From Spirosoma telluris (GTDB taxonomy: Bacteria > Bacteroidota > Bacteroidia > Cytophagales > Spirosomataceae), in assembly GCA_003259005.1 (NCBI GenBank), contig QLII01000001.1, forward strand, positions 2,372,501 to 2,436,500: 64,000 nucleotides of DNA. The letters are read 5' to 3'. The position numbers were made by a program, and so were the translations under genes. The stretch's first letter is position 1. Each line of letters starts with the position of its first letter. Shown piece by piece: positions 26,597-37,671 of this stretch. Below the pieces are notes generated by a model. It was not told where the DNA came from and searched no databases. It worked only from the letters and a program-made list of their open reading frames with translations.

Positions 26597-28131
26597 CTAT
26601 AATTCAAATGTAATTCCCTGCGCCAGCGGCATGGTCGTGCCGTAATTAATGGTGTTGGTTTGTCGGCGCATGTAAGCTTTCCAGGCATCGGAGCCTGATT
26701 CACGGCCACCACCTGTTTCTTTTTCGCCACCAAAAGCCCCGCCAATTTCGGCTCCCGATGTCCCTATGTTTACGTTGGCAATACCACAGTCAGACCCGAC
26801 CATCGACAGAAACCGTTCGGCCTCACGTAGGTTAAGGGTGAAAATGGCCGACGATAAGCCTTGTGGCACTCCGTTTTGTTGAGAAATAGCGTCTTCTAAC
26901 GTACTGTATTTCAGCATGTACAGAATTGGCGCAAACGTCTCCCGCTGTACTACGGGCCAACTATTTTTGGCTTCGGCAATACAAGGCCGAACGTAACAAC
27001 CTGACTCAAAACCTAATCCATTAATCACACCCGGTTCGACAACAAAACGACCGCCCAACTCTTTAATCTCGTTGACGGTGGCCAGATAGCTGTTAACAGC
27101 CAATTGATCAATGACCGGTCCTACATGAAACGATTCATCTAACGGGTTACCTATACGCAACTGGGCGTATGCCTTTTTGAGCCGGGCTTTCACATCGTCG
27201 TAAATATGTTCCTGCACAATAATCCGGCGGGTGGTTGTACATCGTTGCCCGGCTGTTCCTACCGCTCCGAATACAATGGCCGGAATGGCCAGGTCCAGAT
27301 CGGCATGTTCCGAAACAATAATGGCGTTGTTACCACCCAGTTCGAGTAAGCTCTTGCCCAATCGCCCTGCCACGGCTTCCGCTACAGCCTTACCCATACG
27401 CGTACTACCCGTTGCCGAGATCAGGGCGATGCGCGGATCGCGGGCTAGCCACTCACCTGCATCATGCCCACCCGTAACCAGACACGATACCCCTCGGGAA
27501 CGTCGTTGTTACGCAAAACTTCGCCAATAATCTGCTGGCAGGCCAATGCCGTTAAGGGCGTTTTTTCCGACGGTTTCCAGATGCATACATCGCCACAGAC
27601 CCAGGCGATCATGGCGTTCCAGGACCAAACCGCAACCGGAAAGTTGAACGCCGATATAATACCGACAATGCCTAGTGGATGCCACTGCTCCAGCATTCGG
27701 TGAGCGGGCCGTTCAGAATGCATAGACAGGCCATAGAGTTGACGCGACTGTCCAACGGCGAAGTCGCAGATGTCGATAATTTCCTGTACTTCGCCCAGAC
27801 CTTCCTGAAGCGATTTTCCCATTTCATAGCTGACCAGTGTGCCCAGTTCGCGTTTATAATGTCGAAACTGCTCGCCCATCTGCCGAACGATTTCACCCCG
27901 GCGTGGAGCTGGCACCAATCGCCACTCGGCAAAAGCGGTTTGTGCTGTTTCAACAACCCGGTCATAATCGGCTCGTGTCGACAGATGAACCCGGGCAATC
28001 AGTTGCCCATCGGCTGGCGAATAGGAATCAAGCGGTTTATGGTTACTGGTCGTTTCGGTGGGCCAGAAGATCTGCCCAGTGCTGGTGCCCGGCTTAATAG
28101 GTTGGGTGGGCAAAGGAAGAATAGACTGCAT
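26597..28131 (-). CDS. Aldehyde dehydrogenase, ALDH7/AmaB-like (frameshift)
   Basis: About 511 residues. The sequence has the NAD-dependent ALDH signature: the Asn-containing [11 protein letters not shown], the glutamate in [12 protein letters not shown] and the catalytic Cys in [12 protein letters not shown]. The C-terminal part ([40 protein letters not shown]) is typical of the ALDH7 family (alpha-aminoadipic semialdehyde dehydrogenase, lysine catabolism). The frame breaks near 27490, where a C run (GGGG in the gene) is one base short. A Met 33 bp upstream (28164) is possible but [10 protein letters not shown] is favoured. Located in cytoplasm. Confidence 0.85.
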
Positions 28132-28222
28132 AGCACTTGTTGTGGTTTGTTGAGACGCGGGCAAATATACCCGCCTTTACCCAAAAAGCGCCAGGAGTCC
28201 AGATTGTGCTAAGCGTTATTTT

Positions 28223-29482
28223 TTACTGAGACGGGTATGGCCCATGAATTGCCTTCACCGTAAATAACTCATTGGAATCATCTAAAACCAGCACCTGATA
28301 CGATTTTCCGCCGGGAGTAACCCGTATTACAACATGTCCCGACTGGCTTTTCAACTGGGGTAGTAGATCGGCTAGCAATGGCTTCGTTTCATCCAGTATA
28401 TTGGTAGCAAACACATCCCGTTCGCCCGCGTAGCTATGCCGGGATAATAGCCGCTCAAGCACATCGCGCCCTGGATGCGAAGATGCCCAGGCCGGTATCA
28501 CCAGCACCCGTGGACGTAGACTAGCCAGCAATGTTCCATTTTCTGAATCGGCATAGCCATGATGATCAATCAATTGAACATCTACAGGCCCGGCCACATT
28601 CGCAATTGGGGTTTCCACATCGTGCCAGGCGGGTGACCCAAACTGAAGTACACCCTGAATATCCCCTCCCGAAAAATAATCGAAGTCGCCATAATGAAGC
28701 TGGAACGCAATGCTGCACATATTTTCGTTCGGGTACTCAGCAGGCTGTAAGGTAGCCAAAGAAGGAAAAAGAGACCAGGTTTCGTTTTTAACACCCGTCC
28801 ATAGTTCACCATTAACCGCTATATTCCGAATTTCGACCGGATATTTCTGGCTTAACGTTGGCTGGTTAACGAGTGTAATCTGATCGTTTCGACCCGCCTG
28901 GAATGGTTCTACAGTTAAGTTTTTATGCTGGATTTGCCAGGTTAGAAATCGTCGGTAATTGGTAACCATCGAATCACTGGTAAATGAGCGTGGATAATTG
29001 TAATTGGGCCATCCTCGGTCGAGTATCCTGCGAATTGGAATGTATTCAGCCACTTCGGTAATACCCGTCAATACATAGCCACCCTCGCCCCGCTTAGTCA
29101 CATTCAGGGGAGACCCCATATGATCGTCATGAAAATGGGTGATGATCGCATAGTCGATGGCTGGGTTTGTTTTGAACCGTAAAGCATTATGCACATAGCG
29201 GGCAATCCATTCGCCTGCCTGTCGATTATTTGTAGGCTTAACCGGCAGGTTCCGCGGCTTGTTTGTCCGCCAGTCGATTGGGTTTATGGCTCCAGCATCA
29301 ACTAACAGGCTAGTACCATCTGGAAACACGATAAAGGTAGAATTTCCCTGCCCCGTGTTGATCTGATGAATGTCAAGTTGCCCCGTTTGCCAAACGGGCA
29401 ACGGTTGTCCCACTTGCTGCGCTACTGAAGCAGTTGCAACCAACAGGATCAGTCCAGAAAATAGCCGTCGAAGGAAGTACAT
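28223..29482 (-). CDS. Secreted MBL-fold hydrolase, ComEC-like
   Basis: An intact 419-residue protein with a signal peptide (LFSGLILLVATASVAQQ). The metallo-beta-lactamase fold is seen in STFIVFPDGTSLLVDAGA and the metal-binding THFHDDHMG, with a later conserved VQLIDHHGYADSENGT and LVIPAWASSHPGRDVLERLL. It resembles the ComEC/Rec2 metal-dependent nuclease/hydrolase domain, here free of membrane segments. The substrate is unknown. It lies upstream of the ALDH gene in the transcription direction and 52 bp from the glycerophosphodiesterase gene. Confidence 0.75.
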   Translation of the reverse strand: MYFLRRLFSGLILLVATASVAQQVGQPLPVWQTGQLDIHQINTGQGNSTFIVFPDGTSLLVDAGAINPIDWRTNKPRNLPVKPTNNRQAGEWIARYVHNALRFKTNPAIDYAIITHFHDDHMGSPLNVTKRGEGGYVLTGITEVAEYIPIRRILDRGWPNYNYPRSFTSDSMVTNYRRFLTWQIQHKNLTVEPFQAGRNDQITLVNQPTLSQKYPVEIRNIAVNGELWTGVKNETWSLFPSLATLQPAEYPNENMCSIAFQLHYGDFDYFSGGDIQGVLQFGSPAWHDVETPIANVAGPVDVQLIDHHGYADSENGTLLASLRPRVLVIPAWASSHPGRDVLERLLSRHSYAGERDVFATNILDETKPLLADLLPQLKSQSGHVVIRVTPGGKSYQVLVLDDSNELFTVKAIHGPYPSQ

Positions 29483-29535
29483 ACAAAGGCAAAGAAGTTA
29501 AAATAAGCCAGCTACTTCCTGAGGTCGATCGGTCG

Positions 29536-30363
29536 TTAAGATATCGCCCCCTGCCTGAATACATCCCGATAACCAGCAGCAGCCTCTGTCATGGGTTTTT
29601 CATCTAACTGACCAGAGCCGTATGTACCTACTGAGCACAGAATACCGAGTTTGTGTAACCGCTCATAATAGGCAACTGGCTGAAGTTTCTGCGGGGTTAA
29701 CGCAATTAAATGGCTCGATGCCAGCGGATTATTCTCCAATCGATCCAGATCGGCCATACTATTCACTCCGATGGCCAGCCAAAGGGTTGGGTATTGGTCC
29801 CGGACACGTTGTGCTTCGGCAACCGAGTAGCAAATAACAAAAACAGAATGCTCAGCCTGATGCTTTTTCACCTCCTTCATAACACGTAACGGATCAGTTC
29901 CGGGCTTCACATCCAAGGCCAACATATAGCGATTCTTATTCCAGTTCAGAATGTCCGTAAAAGTGGGCATCGACTGGTTCGTCAATTCACCGGCGAGTGT
30001 CTTGAGCTTAATTTTCCTCAAATCGGCCAGTGTTTGTTCGGCCAATGGCCCTGTTGCATTAGATTCCCGATCCAGCGTAGCATCGTGTAAGAGAACAAAG
30101 CCACTGTCGCGTGTCATGCGTACATCCATCTCGATAATCGCATCAGGCAGCGCTTTTGCCGTTTTATCGAATGTAGTGATTGAATTTTCGGTATCAGTAG
30201 GACCCGGCCCACCTCGATGGGCTAAAATAAGCGGTCGTTTACGGGCTGATGTGTACCGGAAGAAGGCATCAACGGTTTTTTGATCGTTAAACCGATTGAG
30301 TACCTGGGCCACCCCCTCATTTGTCATGAGGATCATCAGTAAAATAGAAACGGTAGTTTTCAT
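29536..30363 (-). CDS. Glycerophosphodiester phosphodiesterase
   Basis: An intact 275-residue protein with a signal peptide (MKTTVSILLMILMTNEGVAQ). The GDPD catalytic motifs are clear: LAHRGGPGPTDTENSITTFD, IEMDVRMTRDSGFVLLHDAT. It hydrolyses glycerophosphodiesters to an alcohol and glycerol phosphate in the periplasm. The last 30 residues (ILCSVGTYGSGQLDEKPMTE) belong to the barrel end. It is transcribed after the Oar-like receptor but separated by a strong terminator. Confidence 0.9.
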   Translation of the reverse strand: MKTTVSILLMILMTNEGVAQVLNRFNDQKTVDAFFRYTSARKRPLILAHRGGPGPTDTENSITTFDKTAKALPDAIIEMDVRMTRDSGFVLLHDATLDRESNATGPLAEQTLADLRKIKLKTLAGELTNQSMPTFTDILNWNKNRYMLALDVKPGTDPLRVMKEVKKHQAEHSVFVICYSVAEAQRVRDQYPTLWLAIGVNSMADLDRLENNPLASSHLIALTPQKLQPVAYYERLHKLGILCSVGTYGSGQLDEKPMTEAAAGYRDVFRQGAIS

Positions 30364-30380
30364 AATTCCATCCGGTTAAA

Positions 30381-30422
30381 CAAAAAAATCCCCCGTCACA
30401 GTAGCTGTGCGGGGATTTTTTG
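30381..30422 (-). terminator. Rho-independent terminator of the Oar-like gene
   Basis: AAAAAATCCCC and GGGGATTTTTT flank an inner CACAG/CTGTG stem. On the minus strand the stem ends in a T run, just after the receptor stop at 30440. Confidence 0.8.
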
Positions 30423-30439
30423 TCATTTGATTAATACAA

Positions 30440-33400
30440 TTAGAATGAGTAACGAACGCCAAGCTGAGCCTGCCAAACGTTATCAATCGTTATGCTTTTA
30501 ACCCACGAATCTTTCAGTAGAATTGTCTGACCGTTCAAATTCTGCGTAGCAATCCGATAAGTTGGTACACCTGCCGCGCTGACACTAGCGATTGCCAATG
30601 GGTTAGCTGTTGTTGATACCCAGCCTACACCCCATTTGTTGTTCAACAGGTTGCCAACATTAAGAATATCGGCACGGAACTGGATGCTGTGCTTTGTACC
30701 CTTTGCGCCTACTGCGATGTAGAACTCTTGAATAGCCGTGAAGTCGAAACGGCTCAACCAGGGAGCGAAGCCACCATTCCGTTCAGCATATTGACCACGA
30801 CGGGTTTTCAAATAGTCGTTATTATCAATGTATGTATCGAACGCAGCCTGTTGTTGCTCTGGAGAATACGTAACAGCATTGGCACCAGTACCTACGGTAA
30901 GTGCCGTAAATGTCAGTTCAGATGCCGATTTAGGAACGTACAGCAAGTCATTTGTCTGGCCATCACCGTTCAGGTCACTTCCATAGATGTACGATTGCTT
31001 ATAACCACTCGTAGACGAGCCCCGAGCGTAAATGTTGTAGAACCACCAAATTTACCACCGTAATTAATCCGGTAGTTTACATAGCCAATAATACGGTGAC
31101 GCAGGTCATTCCCCAAACGAGGTAGTCAGGAAGTTCTGACCAGCCACTGTAGGTGTGTTGCCAACCACTGTGCTACCAACCGACATCAAATCACGTGACA
31201 GACCATAGGTATAGGCTATCATACCACCGAAGCCTCTGCTTGTTGGTTTTTCAAGTTTACCCGTGAATGTATAAGAGCTACCTTCGGTTGTGTTTTTCAG
31301 CACAAATGCGTTTGTATTATAAGGGTAATTGATATAACGAGCGGTATTGATAGCTGTAGTACCCGTTACACCCGAGGCAGGATACCGACCACGTGTGTCA
31401 GGACCACTAAGTTGGCTGGTTGGCGATTGTAAGTTAGCGTCTATATAACGTAGACCTTGGATTGTCTTGTTATAGATTACTTCCAATGTTCCGATCAATC
31501 CCAAGGCAGGCGCTGATCAATAGCAAGGTTCGTTTTCCAAACAATAGGGTACTTTAAGTTCGGGTCAGTGGCATTAACTGCATACCCGGTTAAGCTTTTA
31601 ACATCTGTATTGATCGCAGGCAAGACACCGGCAGGCAATTTGCTGGGGTCAGTAGCGAAGGGAACATCAGTAGCGGAGGCAATAGTCGTACTATTCAGTC
31701 TAGTCAATACACCTGTATTTACTCCATTATTACCCAACTGGTTCGACACCAATACTTCGGGAATACGCGATACAAATAAGCCACTTCCTCCACGAATTTG
31801 CGTCTTTTTATCTCCTTTCACATCCCAGTTAAAACCAACACGAGGGGATATTAACAAACGAGCTTTTGGAAAAACACCTGTATTGAGGTAATAATTAGCA
31901 CCATTTTCGTCTTTATAGGTAAGCTCAGCTACCCGCGGATTGTTAAACGATGCGGCAGTTGAGTTATCATAAGCGAAAATATCAGCCCGAACACCAGCCG
32001 TCAGTTTGAACGTTGGGTTAATCTGGAACTCATCCTGCACATAGGCACTATAGGTACTTCTGTGTAAAGTTTGCAATGGCTCACCACCACCTGGTACCAA
32101 TGAGTAACGGAGATTATATTGCCGTACTGGTACTGGTGACGTTGTAGCCGTTGGATTATTGATAGAAGCCAAGGCCGCCGTCTTGAAATCGGCAATTGAG
32201 TTATACACATATACACCGTTCGAAGCGGGGAAGAATACGTTGTTAGATGTATATTTTTCGTACGACAAACCAAGCGTAAGCGTGTGTTTACCAGCAAAAT
32301 AGCTAAAGTTGTCGGTAATATTGAGCGTCGAGTAATTCAACTTGTTATTCGGGGTAAACGGGTCAAAACCAATAGAGGTATACGTAGTTCCGTCTTTCAG
32401 AATATCAACGGTTGGAAATACGCCCGTCAAATACGTCCGGTCTTCAATCTGTTTGTTATAGGTAGCAACCAGTTTGTTGGCAAACTTACCACCAAACGTA
32501 GAGTTCAATTCAGCAGCAATAGACCGGGTGTTATCAGCAATTTGATAGCCCGTATTCTGTGGAGAAAGCGCCAGGTTACCAGCATAACCCGAAGAAGCAT
32601 AACCCGTACGGTTACCATTACCAGCTGTGCCGCTACTGCTACTGTTGCTAATCGCCTGATCTGACTTAGAATCGTGGTGAGAATAACGTACCGACAGTTT
32701 ATTGTTGTCGTTGATGTTCCAATCCAAACGAATCAAGCCCTTCGTACTTTTCACCTGATTGTTGAAGTTATCAATAGCCCCCAGATCACGATTAAAGTTC
32801 GTTTTCATAAAGTCGCTCAGATCATCCAAGTCAGCAGCGGTTACACGAGATACGTTACCGGCAGTTGATCCTGGTCGGCTAGCTACCCAATCCAGAGCGG
32901 GTACGCTGCTCTTAAATTGCTCTACGTTTACAAAGAAGAACAACTTGTTTGGAATGATTGGTCCGCCTAAACGAAAGCCCGATGTTTTCTTATCGATAGT
33001 TACTGGGGCTAGATCCCGACCATCAGCTTTTTTACCAGCTAAGCTGCTGTTCTGGAAAAGATAATAAACCGATCCAGAAAAGTCATTCGTTCCAGAACGG
33101 GTTACAGCGTTGATACCAGCACCCGAAAAGCCAGTCTGACGAACATCATAAGGAGCTACGTTAAGCTGAATTTCGTCTAGAGCATCCAGTGAAACAGCCG
33201 TTGTACCCGTACGTCCACCCGCGATAGCAGAAGACCCCAGGCCAAAGCCGTTGTTAAAAACAGCACCATCAATCGTGATGTTATTGAAACGAGGATCTTG
33301 ACCACCAAACGATTGACCATTACCATACGCATTGTATTTGGTAATGTCAGTCAGTGTACGACCAATCGTTGGAACGGTATTAATCGTCTCCCGACCATAC

Positions 33401-33839
33401 GATGCAGCAGCGCCTGTACGGTTCGAGCTGATAATACCATTCCGATTGCTTGTAACAACAACCTCCGATAAGGCTGTGCTGTTATCCGTCATTTTAAAAC
33501 TTACGTCGGCCGCTGTACCCAGGTTTGTAAAAACTCCATCTACAACCTGATCTTTAAAGCCAACAAACGTGGCGGTTACTTTGAAAGGCCCACCGACACG
33601 CACGCCAGGAATCGTATAACGACCAGATGCGTTAGTAGTTGTGCCATAGCGGCTACCCGACGGTAAGTGGATAGCGACAATAGTGGCACCTGGGAGAACC
33701 CCGCCTTTATCGTCGGTCACCTGGCCATCAATGGCAGCAGTGGTTACCTGCGCCATTGCCCGCTTCCGCCGAGTACAGTCAACAGAATACTGCCGATCAG
33801 CATAAACGCCACTCGAAATTGCAGTAGTTTTTTAGACAT
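30440..33839 (-). CDS. Oar-like TonB-dependent receptor (several frameshifts)
   Basis: About 1130 residues starting at [19 protein letters not shown] (ATG at 33839). After the signal comes a carboxypeptidase-regulatory domain ([20 protein letters not shown]), a plug domain ([40 protein letters not shown]) and a 22-strand type barrel ending [15 protein letters not shown]. Oar proteins are outer-membrane receptors probably used for protein or oligomer uptake. The frame breaks near 33770 (GGG for GGGG), 31503 (GGG for GGGG), 31117 (an extra G) and about 31030. It is followed by a terminator. No SusD partner is adjacent. Confidence 0.85.
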
Positions 33840-34164
33840 AGAAGTGTTTGTTTTGTTAGTAAGTAATGAGACGTTCACCTATGAGATGTTTTCTCAATTT
33901 AATGACAAATATGCTATTTTTTTCAAGGCAAAAAAGCAAGCCTTCTTAAAAAAGTACCACCATATCAAAAACAATAGACAAAATTCTACGAATAGTCTTA
34001 TTTTACAATGCTTACGTTCTATATTCACGATTATCATATTGTTAAGCGCAGATAACCATTTAGATAGCTATTGAACTGGCTGTGGTAGTTTAGCAGGTAA
34101 GGGTATAATTATATCTACCTAATTTAACTGAGCTGCCATTTTTCTCTCTTAGTTTTGTCCTCTT
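33840..34164. other. Divergent upstream region of the receptor and selD
   Basis: 325 bp, AT-rich, without an open frame of note. It should hold both promoters; only the selD box at 34150 is recognisable. Confidence 0.5.
34150..34157 (+). promoter_or_regulatory. Candidate -7 box of selD
   Basis: TAGTTTTG fits TAnnTTTG, 7 nt before the ATG. The upstream -33 element is weak, so confidence is low. Confidence 0.3.
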
Positions 34165-35217
34165 ATGACACAAACCGATAAACCCGTATTCAAGCTCACC
34201 CAATATAGCCACGGGGCGGGCTGCGGCTGCAAGATTTCGCCCAAAATTCTGGATCAAATCCTGCATTCGAATGCAACGGCTTTCCAGCCACGTTACGATA
34301 ATCTACTCGTCGGGAACGACTCCCGCGATGATGCCGCTGTACTTGATCTGGGCAATGGGGAAGCCATAATCAGCACAACTGATTTTTTTATGCCCATTGT
34401 CGATGATGCCTTCGACTTTGGGCGGATTGCATCGGCGAATGCCATCAGCGACGTCTATGCCATGGGGGGCGAACCGATTATGGCCATCGCTATTCTGGGC
34501 TGGCCATTGGATAAACTCCCGCCCGATGTGGCGGGCCTCGTTCTTGAGGGCTCCCGTGCCATTTGTCTCGAAGCAGGCATTCCACTAGCCGGTGGTCACA
34601 GCATCGACTCTCCAGAACCAATTTTTGGCCTGGCCGTTACAGGCAGGGTGCGACTCGATCACCTCAAGCAAAACAATACGGCTACCGAAGGGTGCCAATT
34701 ATACCTAACAAAGCCTCTTGGCGTTGGGATTCTGACAACTGCCCAGAAAAAAGGAATTCTTAAACCAGAGCATGCCGCCATAGCACCCACCCAAATGGCG
34801 CAGCTTAATAAGTTCGGAGCTGTGCTGGGTAAATTACCGTATGTGAAGGCACTTACCGATGTAACAGGCTTTGGTCTGTTGGGCCACCTTACCGAAATGG
34901 CCGAAGGATCAGGACTGAGTGCAGTTATTGATTTCGAGGCTGTACCTACGTTGCCGATGATTAATGAGTATCTGGAAAAGAAAAGTTTTCCCGGCGGCAC
35001 CGTTCGCAACTGGGATAGTTACGGCCACAAAATTAGTGAGTTAACTGAAACACAACGCTATACGCTTGCTGACCCCCAGACATCCGGTGGCCTACTCATT
35101 GCTGTTGACCCCGATAGTACGGAAGAATTTGAACGGGTAGCCTATGAAAACGGGTTTACCCTTCAACCGTTCGGTGAATTAGTCGAACAGCGAGAAAAAG
35201 TTGTGTATGTAAATTGA
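34165..35217 (+). CDS. selD: Selenide, water dikinase
   Basis: An intact 350-residue protein. The N-terminal glycine-rich motif [10 protein letters not shown] carries the catalytic Cys (replacing Sec) and Lys. The ATP-binding parts [40 protein letters not shown] and [20 protein letters not shown] follow the family. It makes selenophosphate from selenide and ATP for selenouridine tRNA or selenoproteins. No selenocysteine gene is visible in the window. The start matches the usual N-terminus with about 20 residues before the motif. Confidence 0.95.
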   Translation: MTQTDKPVFKLTQYSHGAGCGCKISPKILDQILHSNATAFQPRYDNLLVGNDSRDDAAVLDLGNGEAIISTTDFFMPIVDDAFDFGRIASANAISDVYAMGGEPIMAIAILGWPLDKLPPDVAGLVLEGSRAICLEAGIPLAGGHSIDSPEPIFGLAVTGRVRLDHLKQNNTATEGCQLYLTKPLGVGILTTAQKKGILKPEHAAIAPTQMAQLNKFGAVLGKLPYVKALTDVTGFGLLGHLTEMAEGSGLSAVIDFEAVPTLPMINEYLEKKSFPGGTVRNWDSYGHKISELTETQRYTLADPQTSGGLLIAVDPDSTEEFERVAYENGFTLQPFGELVEQREKVVYVN

Positions 35218-35218
35218 A

Positions 35219-35306
35219 TTTAAACGCAAAGGGCGCAAAGAAAACGCAAGGGTCGCAAAGTTTCTTAGCGTTCTTTGCGCTTAACTTTGCGCCCTTTGCG
35301 TTTAAA
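35219..35306. repeat. 22-bp perfect inverted repeat, CGCAAAG type
   Basis: TTTAAACGCAAAGGGCGCAAAG (35219-35240) is repeated inverted at 35285-35306. It begins 2 bp after the selD stop and ends 4 bp before the next ATG. The loop contains further degenerate CGCAAAG words. Confidence 0.55.
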
Positions 35307-35309
35307 CCT

Positions 35310-36083
35310 CATGAAATTATTCTTCCGTCAAACCGGTGAAACTGGTCCGGCCATCGTTATTCTGCATGGCCTTTTTGGTTCTTCCGACAATTGGTTAACC
35401 ATTAGCAAAACGATTGCTGCTCAAGGGTACCGTGTGTTTCTCGTCGATCAGCGTAATCATGGTCAGTCACCCCGTGCCAACGACCAGGATTATCAAAGCA
35501 TGGCAGCCGATCTGCGTGAATTCCTGATCGACCAGAAACTGGATACCCCTAATCTGGTTGGTCATTCGATGGGTGGCAAAACGGTGATGCAGTACGCAAT
35601 GCTCTACCCCGGCACATTTGCAAAACTTGTTGTGGTCGATATTGCGCCCAAGTTTTACCCGATTCACCATGCTGAAATCATACACGGGCTAAAAGCGATT
35701 GATCTGGCTGGTATCAAAGGACGTACTGATGCAGACGCCATTTTACAACAGTACGAGCCATTGGTTCCCGTACGACAGTTTCTGCTCAAAAACCTGTACC
35801 GAAATGAGCAGGGAGGATTTGACTGGCGCATCAACATACCCGTCATTGAACGGGAACTGCATGGCATTGGCGAAGAACTGACCAACCCCAGTATTGTGAC
35901 CGATCCAACCTTATTTATCCGGGTAGCGAGTCTCCTTATATTTTGGACGAAGACGTTCCGACAATCAAACGTATTTTCCCAAATTCTCAAATCGAAACCA
36001 TTCAGGGCGCAGGGCACTGGGTTCAGGCCGAAAAGCCAGTTGAGTTTGTAGATGTATTAATGACTTTTTTAAATAAAAATTAA
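35310..36083 (+). CDS. Alpha/beta hydrolase, YbfF-like (frameshift)
   Basis: About 258 residues. The fold is given by VILHGLFGSSDNWLTISKT (oxyanion loop), VDQRNHGQSP, and the nucleophile elbow VGHSMGGKT. The catalytic His is in QGAGHWVQAEKPVEFVDVLM at the C-terminus. The restored frame uses one extra G at about 35921 (CCGGGTAGC should be CCGGGGTAGC), which recovers the acid- and His-containing tail. Relatives are small esterases or thioesterases. Cytoplasmic. Confidence 0.85.
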
Positions 36084-36148
36084 CCACAGAGCCACTGAGA
36101 ACACAGCGGAAAATAATATCTCTGTGTTCTCAGTGGCTCTGTGGTTAA
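36080..36148. repeat. 27-bp perfect inverted repeat, CACAGAG type
   Basis: TTAACCACAGAGCCACTGAG plus ACACAG (36080-36106) pairs perfectly with 36122-36148. The left arm overlaps the preceding stop codon at 36081-36083. Confidence 0.6.
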
Positions 36149-36157
36149 TTATCATCT

Positions 36158-36857
36158 ATGCCAACCCTCTACCTCATCCCTACCCTCCTCGCCGACGACA
36201 CCGCGAATCAGGTGCTACCCCCACATACACAGGGCATTATCGAACAAACCGATGCTTATTTTGTCGAGAATATCCGCTCGGCCGGCGGTTTATCAGTGGG
36301 CTAAAAACGGAGCGTATTATCGATGAAACCACTTTTTTCGAACTCGACAAGGATACGCCCCAGCCGACACCCGCCGACAGATTCAGGAGTTAACCGAACG
36401 CAAACGAAACGCGGGCGTGTTGTCGGAAGCGGGTTGTCCAGGTGTGGCCGACCCCGGTGCCGTAGTTGTTGGAATGGCTCATTCATTGGGTTGGCGGGTG
36501 GAACCCCTGGTGGGACCGTCCTCTATTTTACTCGCCCTAATGGGGTCGGGTATGAGTGGTCAGTCGTTTGTATTTCATGGGTACCTGCCCATTGACCGGC
36601 AGGACCGGGCCCGAACAGTGCGGCATCTCGAAAAAGAAGCTCAACTTCGGCAACAGACCCAGATTTTCATGGAAACACCTTACCGAAACGATGCCCTTTT
36701 CGCTGATGTTCTCGCCAACTGTCAGCCCAACACACGCCTGTGTGTTGCCAGTAATTTGACAGCTCCCGATGCCTTCATTCGTACACTGACCATCCGGGAA
36801 TGGAAATCACAGGTGCCCGATTTACGCAAAAAACCAACCGTGTTCCTACTTTTGTAA
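36158..36857 (+). CDS. RsmI/YraL-like SAM methyltransferase (two frameshifts)
   Basis: About 233 residues from MPTLYLIPTLLADDT. The tetrapyrrole-methylase-type fold shows VLSEAGCPGVADPGAVVVG, VGPSSILLALMGSGMSGQSF and FHGYLPID, as in the 16S rRNA 2'-O-methyltransferase RsmI family, but the protein is shorter than canonical RsmI. The frame breaks near 36282 (GCCGGCGG for GCCCGGCGG) and near 36359 (ACGCCCCAG for ACGCCCCCAG). It may modify rRNA; it could also be a paralogue of unknown target. Confidence 0.7.
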
Positions 36858-36869
36858 ATGTAAAGTGGC

Positions 36870-36933
36870 CAGACGGACGTTTCCGCATCATGTCCGCCTG
36901 AACTCATTACGGACAAGATGTCCGCCCTACGCC
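36870..36933. repeat. Imperfect GGACATCTTGTCC-type inverted repeats
   Basis: ACGGACAAGATGTCCGCC (36902 on) is self-complementary around the centre and matches GGACATCTTGTCCGCG at 1302-1317. It lies between the methyltransferase and the MBL gene. Confidence 0.35.
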
Positions 36934-36934
36934 T

Positions 36935-37582
36935 ATGATTCAAGCTTTTGAGTTTTCTCCGTTTCACGAAAATACCTATGTCGTTTCTGACGATGCTACC
37001 AGTGAGGCCGTTATCATTGACCCCGGTTGTTACGAACAGGCAGAGAAGGAAGCTCTGGCGCGGTTTATTACGGATCGCAAACTCAAGGTTAAGTACCTGC
37101 TCCTTACCCATTCTCACCTCGATCATGTCTTTGGGGTTGCTTATGTGAAACGTAAATTCGGAGTCAAGGCTTACCTGCATGAGTTGGATAGGGTGATTTA
37201 CAACGATGTGCCAACACGTTGTGCACTCTATGGCCTACGCGGCTACGAACCCTCCGAAATTGACGCCTATCTGAAAGAAGGTGATCAGTTTCGATTCGGC
37301 AATACGGTTTTAGATGTCATCTTTGTGCCCGGACACGCACCGGGTCATGTGGCGTTTGTCAACCATGCCGAGCGCTATGTGATTGGCGGTGATGTGTTGT
37401 TTCGGGGAAGCGTTGGTCGGACAGATTTCCCGCATTGCAATCATGCCGACCTTATCAATAGCATCCGGACTCAGTTTTTTACGCTTCCTGATGATTACGT
37501 CGTTTACCCCGGTCATATGGAACCCACCACCATTGGTCAGGAAAAGCGCACAAACCCATATGTTAAGGAAGTGAAGAATTAA
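36935..37582 (+). CDS. MBL-fold hydrolase, glyoxalase II-like
   Basis: An intact 215-residue protein. The metal-binding motifs are THSHLDHVFG, GHAPGHVAF and GGDVLFRGSVGRTDFPH, with a final His in VYPGHMEPTTIG. Single-domain proteins of this type hydrolyse thioesters (glyoxalase II) or oxidise persulfides (ETHE1-like). Which reaction this one performs cannot be decided. Cytoplasmic. Confidence 0.85.
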   Translation: MIQAFEFSPFHENTYVVSDDATSEAVIIDPGCYEQAEKEALARFITDRKLKVKYLLLTHSHLDHVFGVAYVKRKFGVKAYLHELDRVIYNDVPTRCALYGLRGYEPSEIDAYLKEGDQFRFGNTVLDVIFVPGHAPGHVAFVNHAERYVIGGDVLFRGSVGRTDFPHCNHADLINSIRTQFFTLPDDYVVYPGHMEPTTIGQEKRTNPYVKEVKN

Positions 37583-37662
37583 AAGTGAAGAATGATGAAT
37601 AAGGGCTATAACTATTCTTCGCAGTTCACTATTTATTCTTCACTATTCACTCTTAATTCTTC
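37573..37662. repeat. 17-bp near-perfect inverted repeat, AGTGAAGAAT type
   Basis: GAAGAATTAAAAGTGAA (37573-37589) pairs with 37646-37662 with one mismatch. It lies over the end of the MBL gene and before pssA. Confidence 0.4.
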
Positions 37663-37671
37663 ATTATTCAT

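Noticed and set aside
30440..33839. Receptor gene as a true pseudogene
   Set aside because: The breaks are mainly single-base changes in G runs and all parts remain well conserved, so sequencing error is likelier.
35219..36148. CACAGAG and CGCAAAG hairpins as attC-like sites
   Set aside because: They lack the CCCAAC/GTTGGG boxes, pair along their whole length and are not tied to cassettes.
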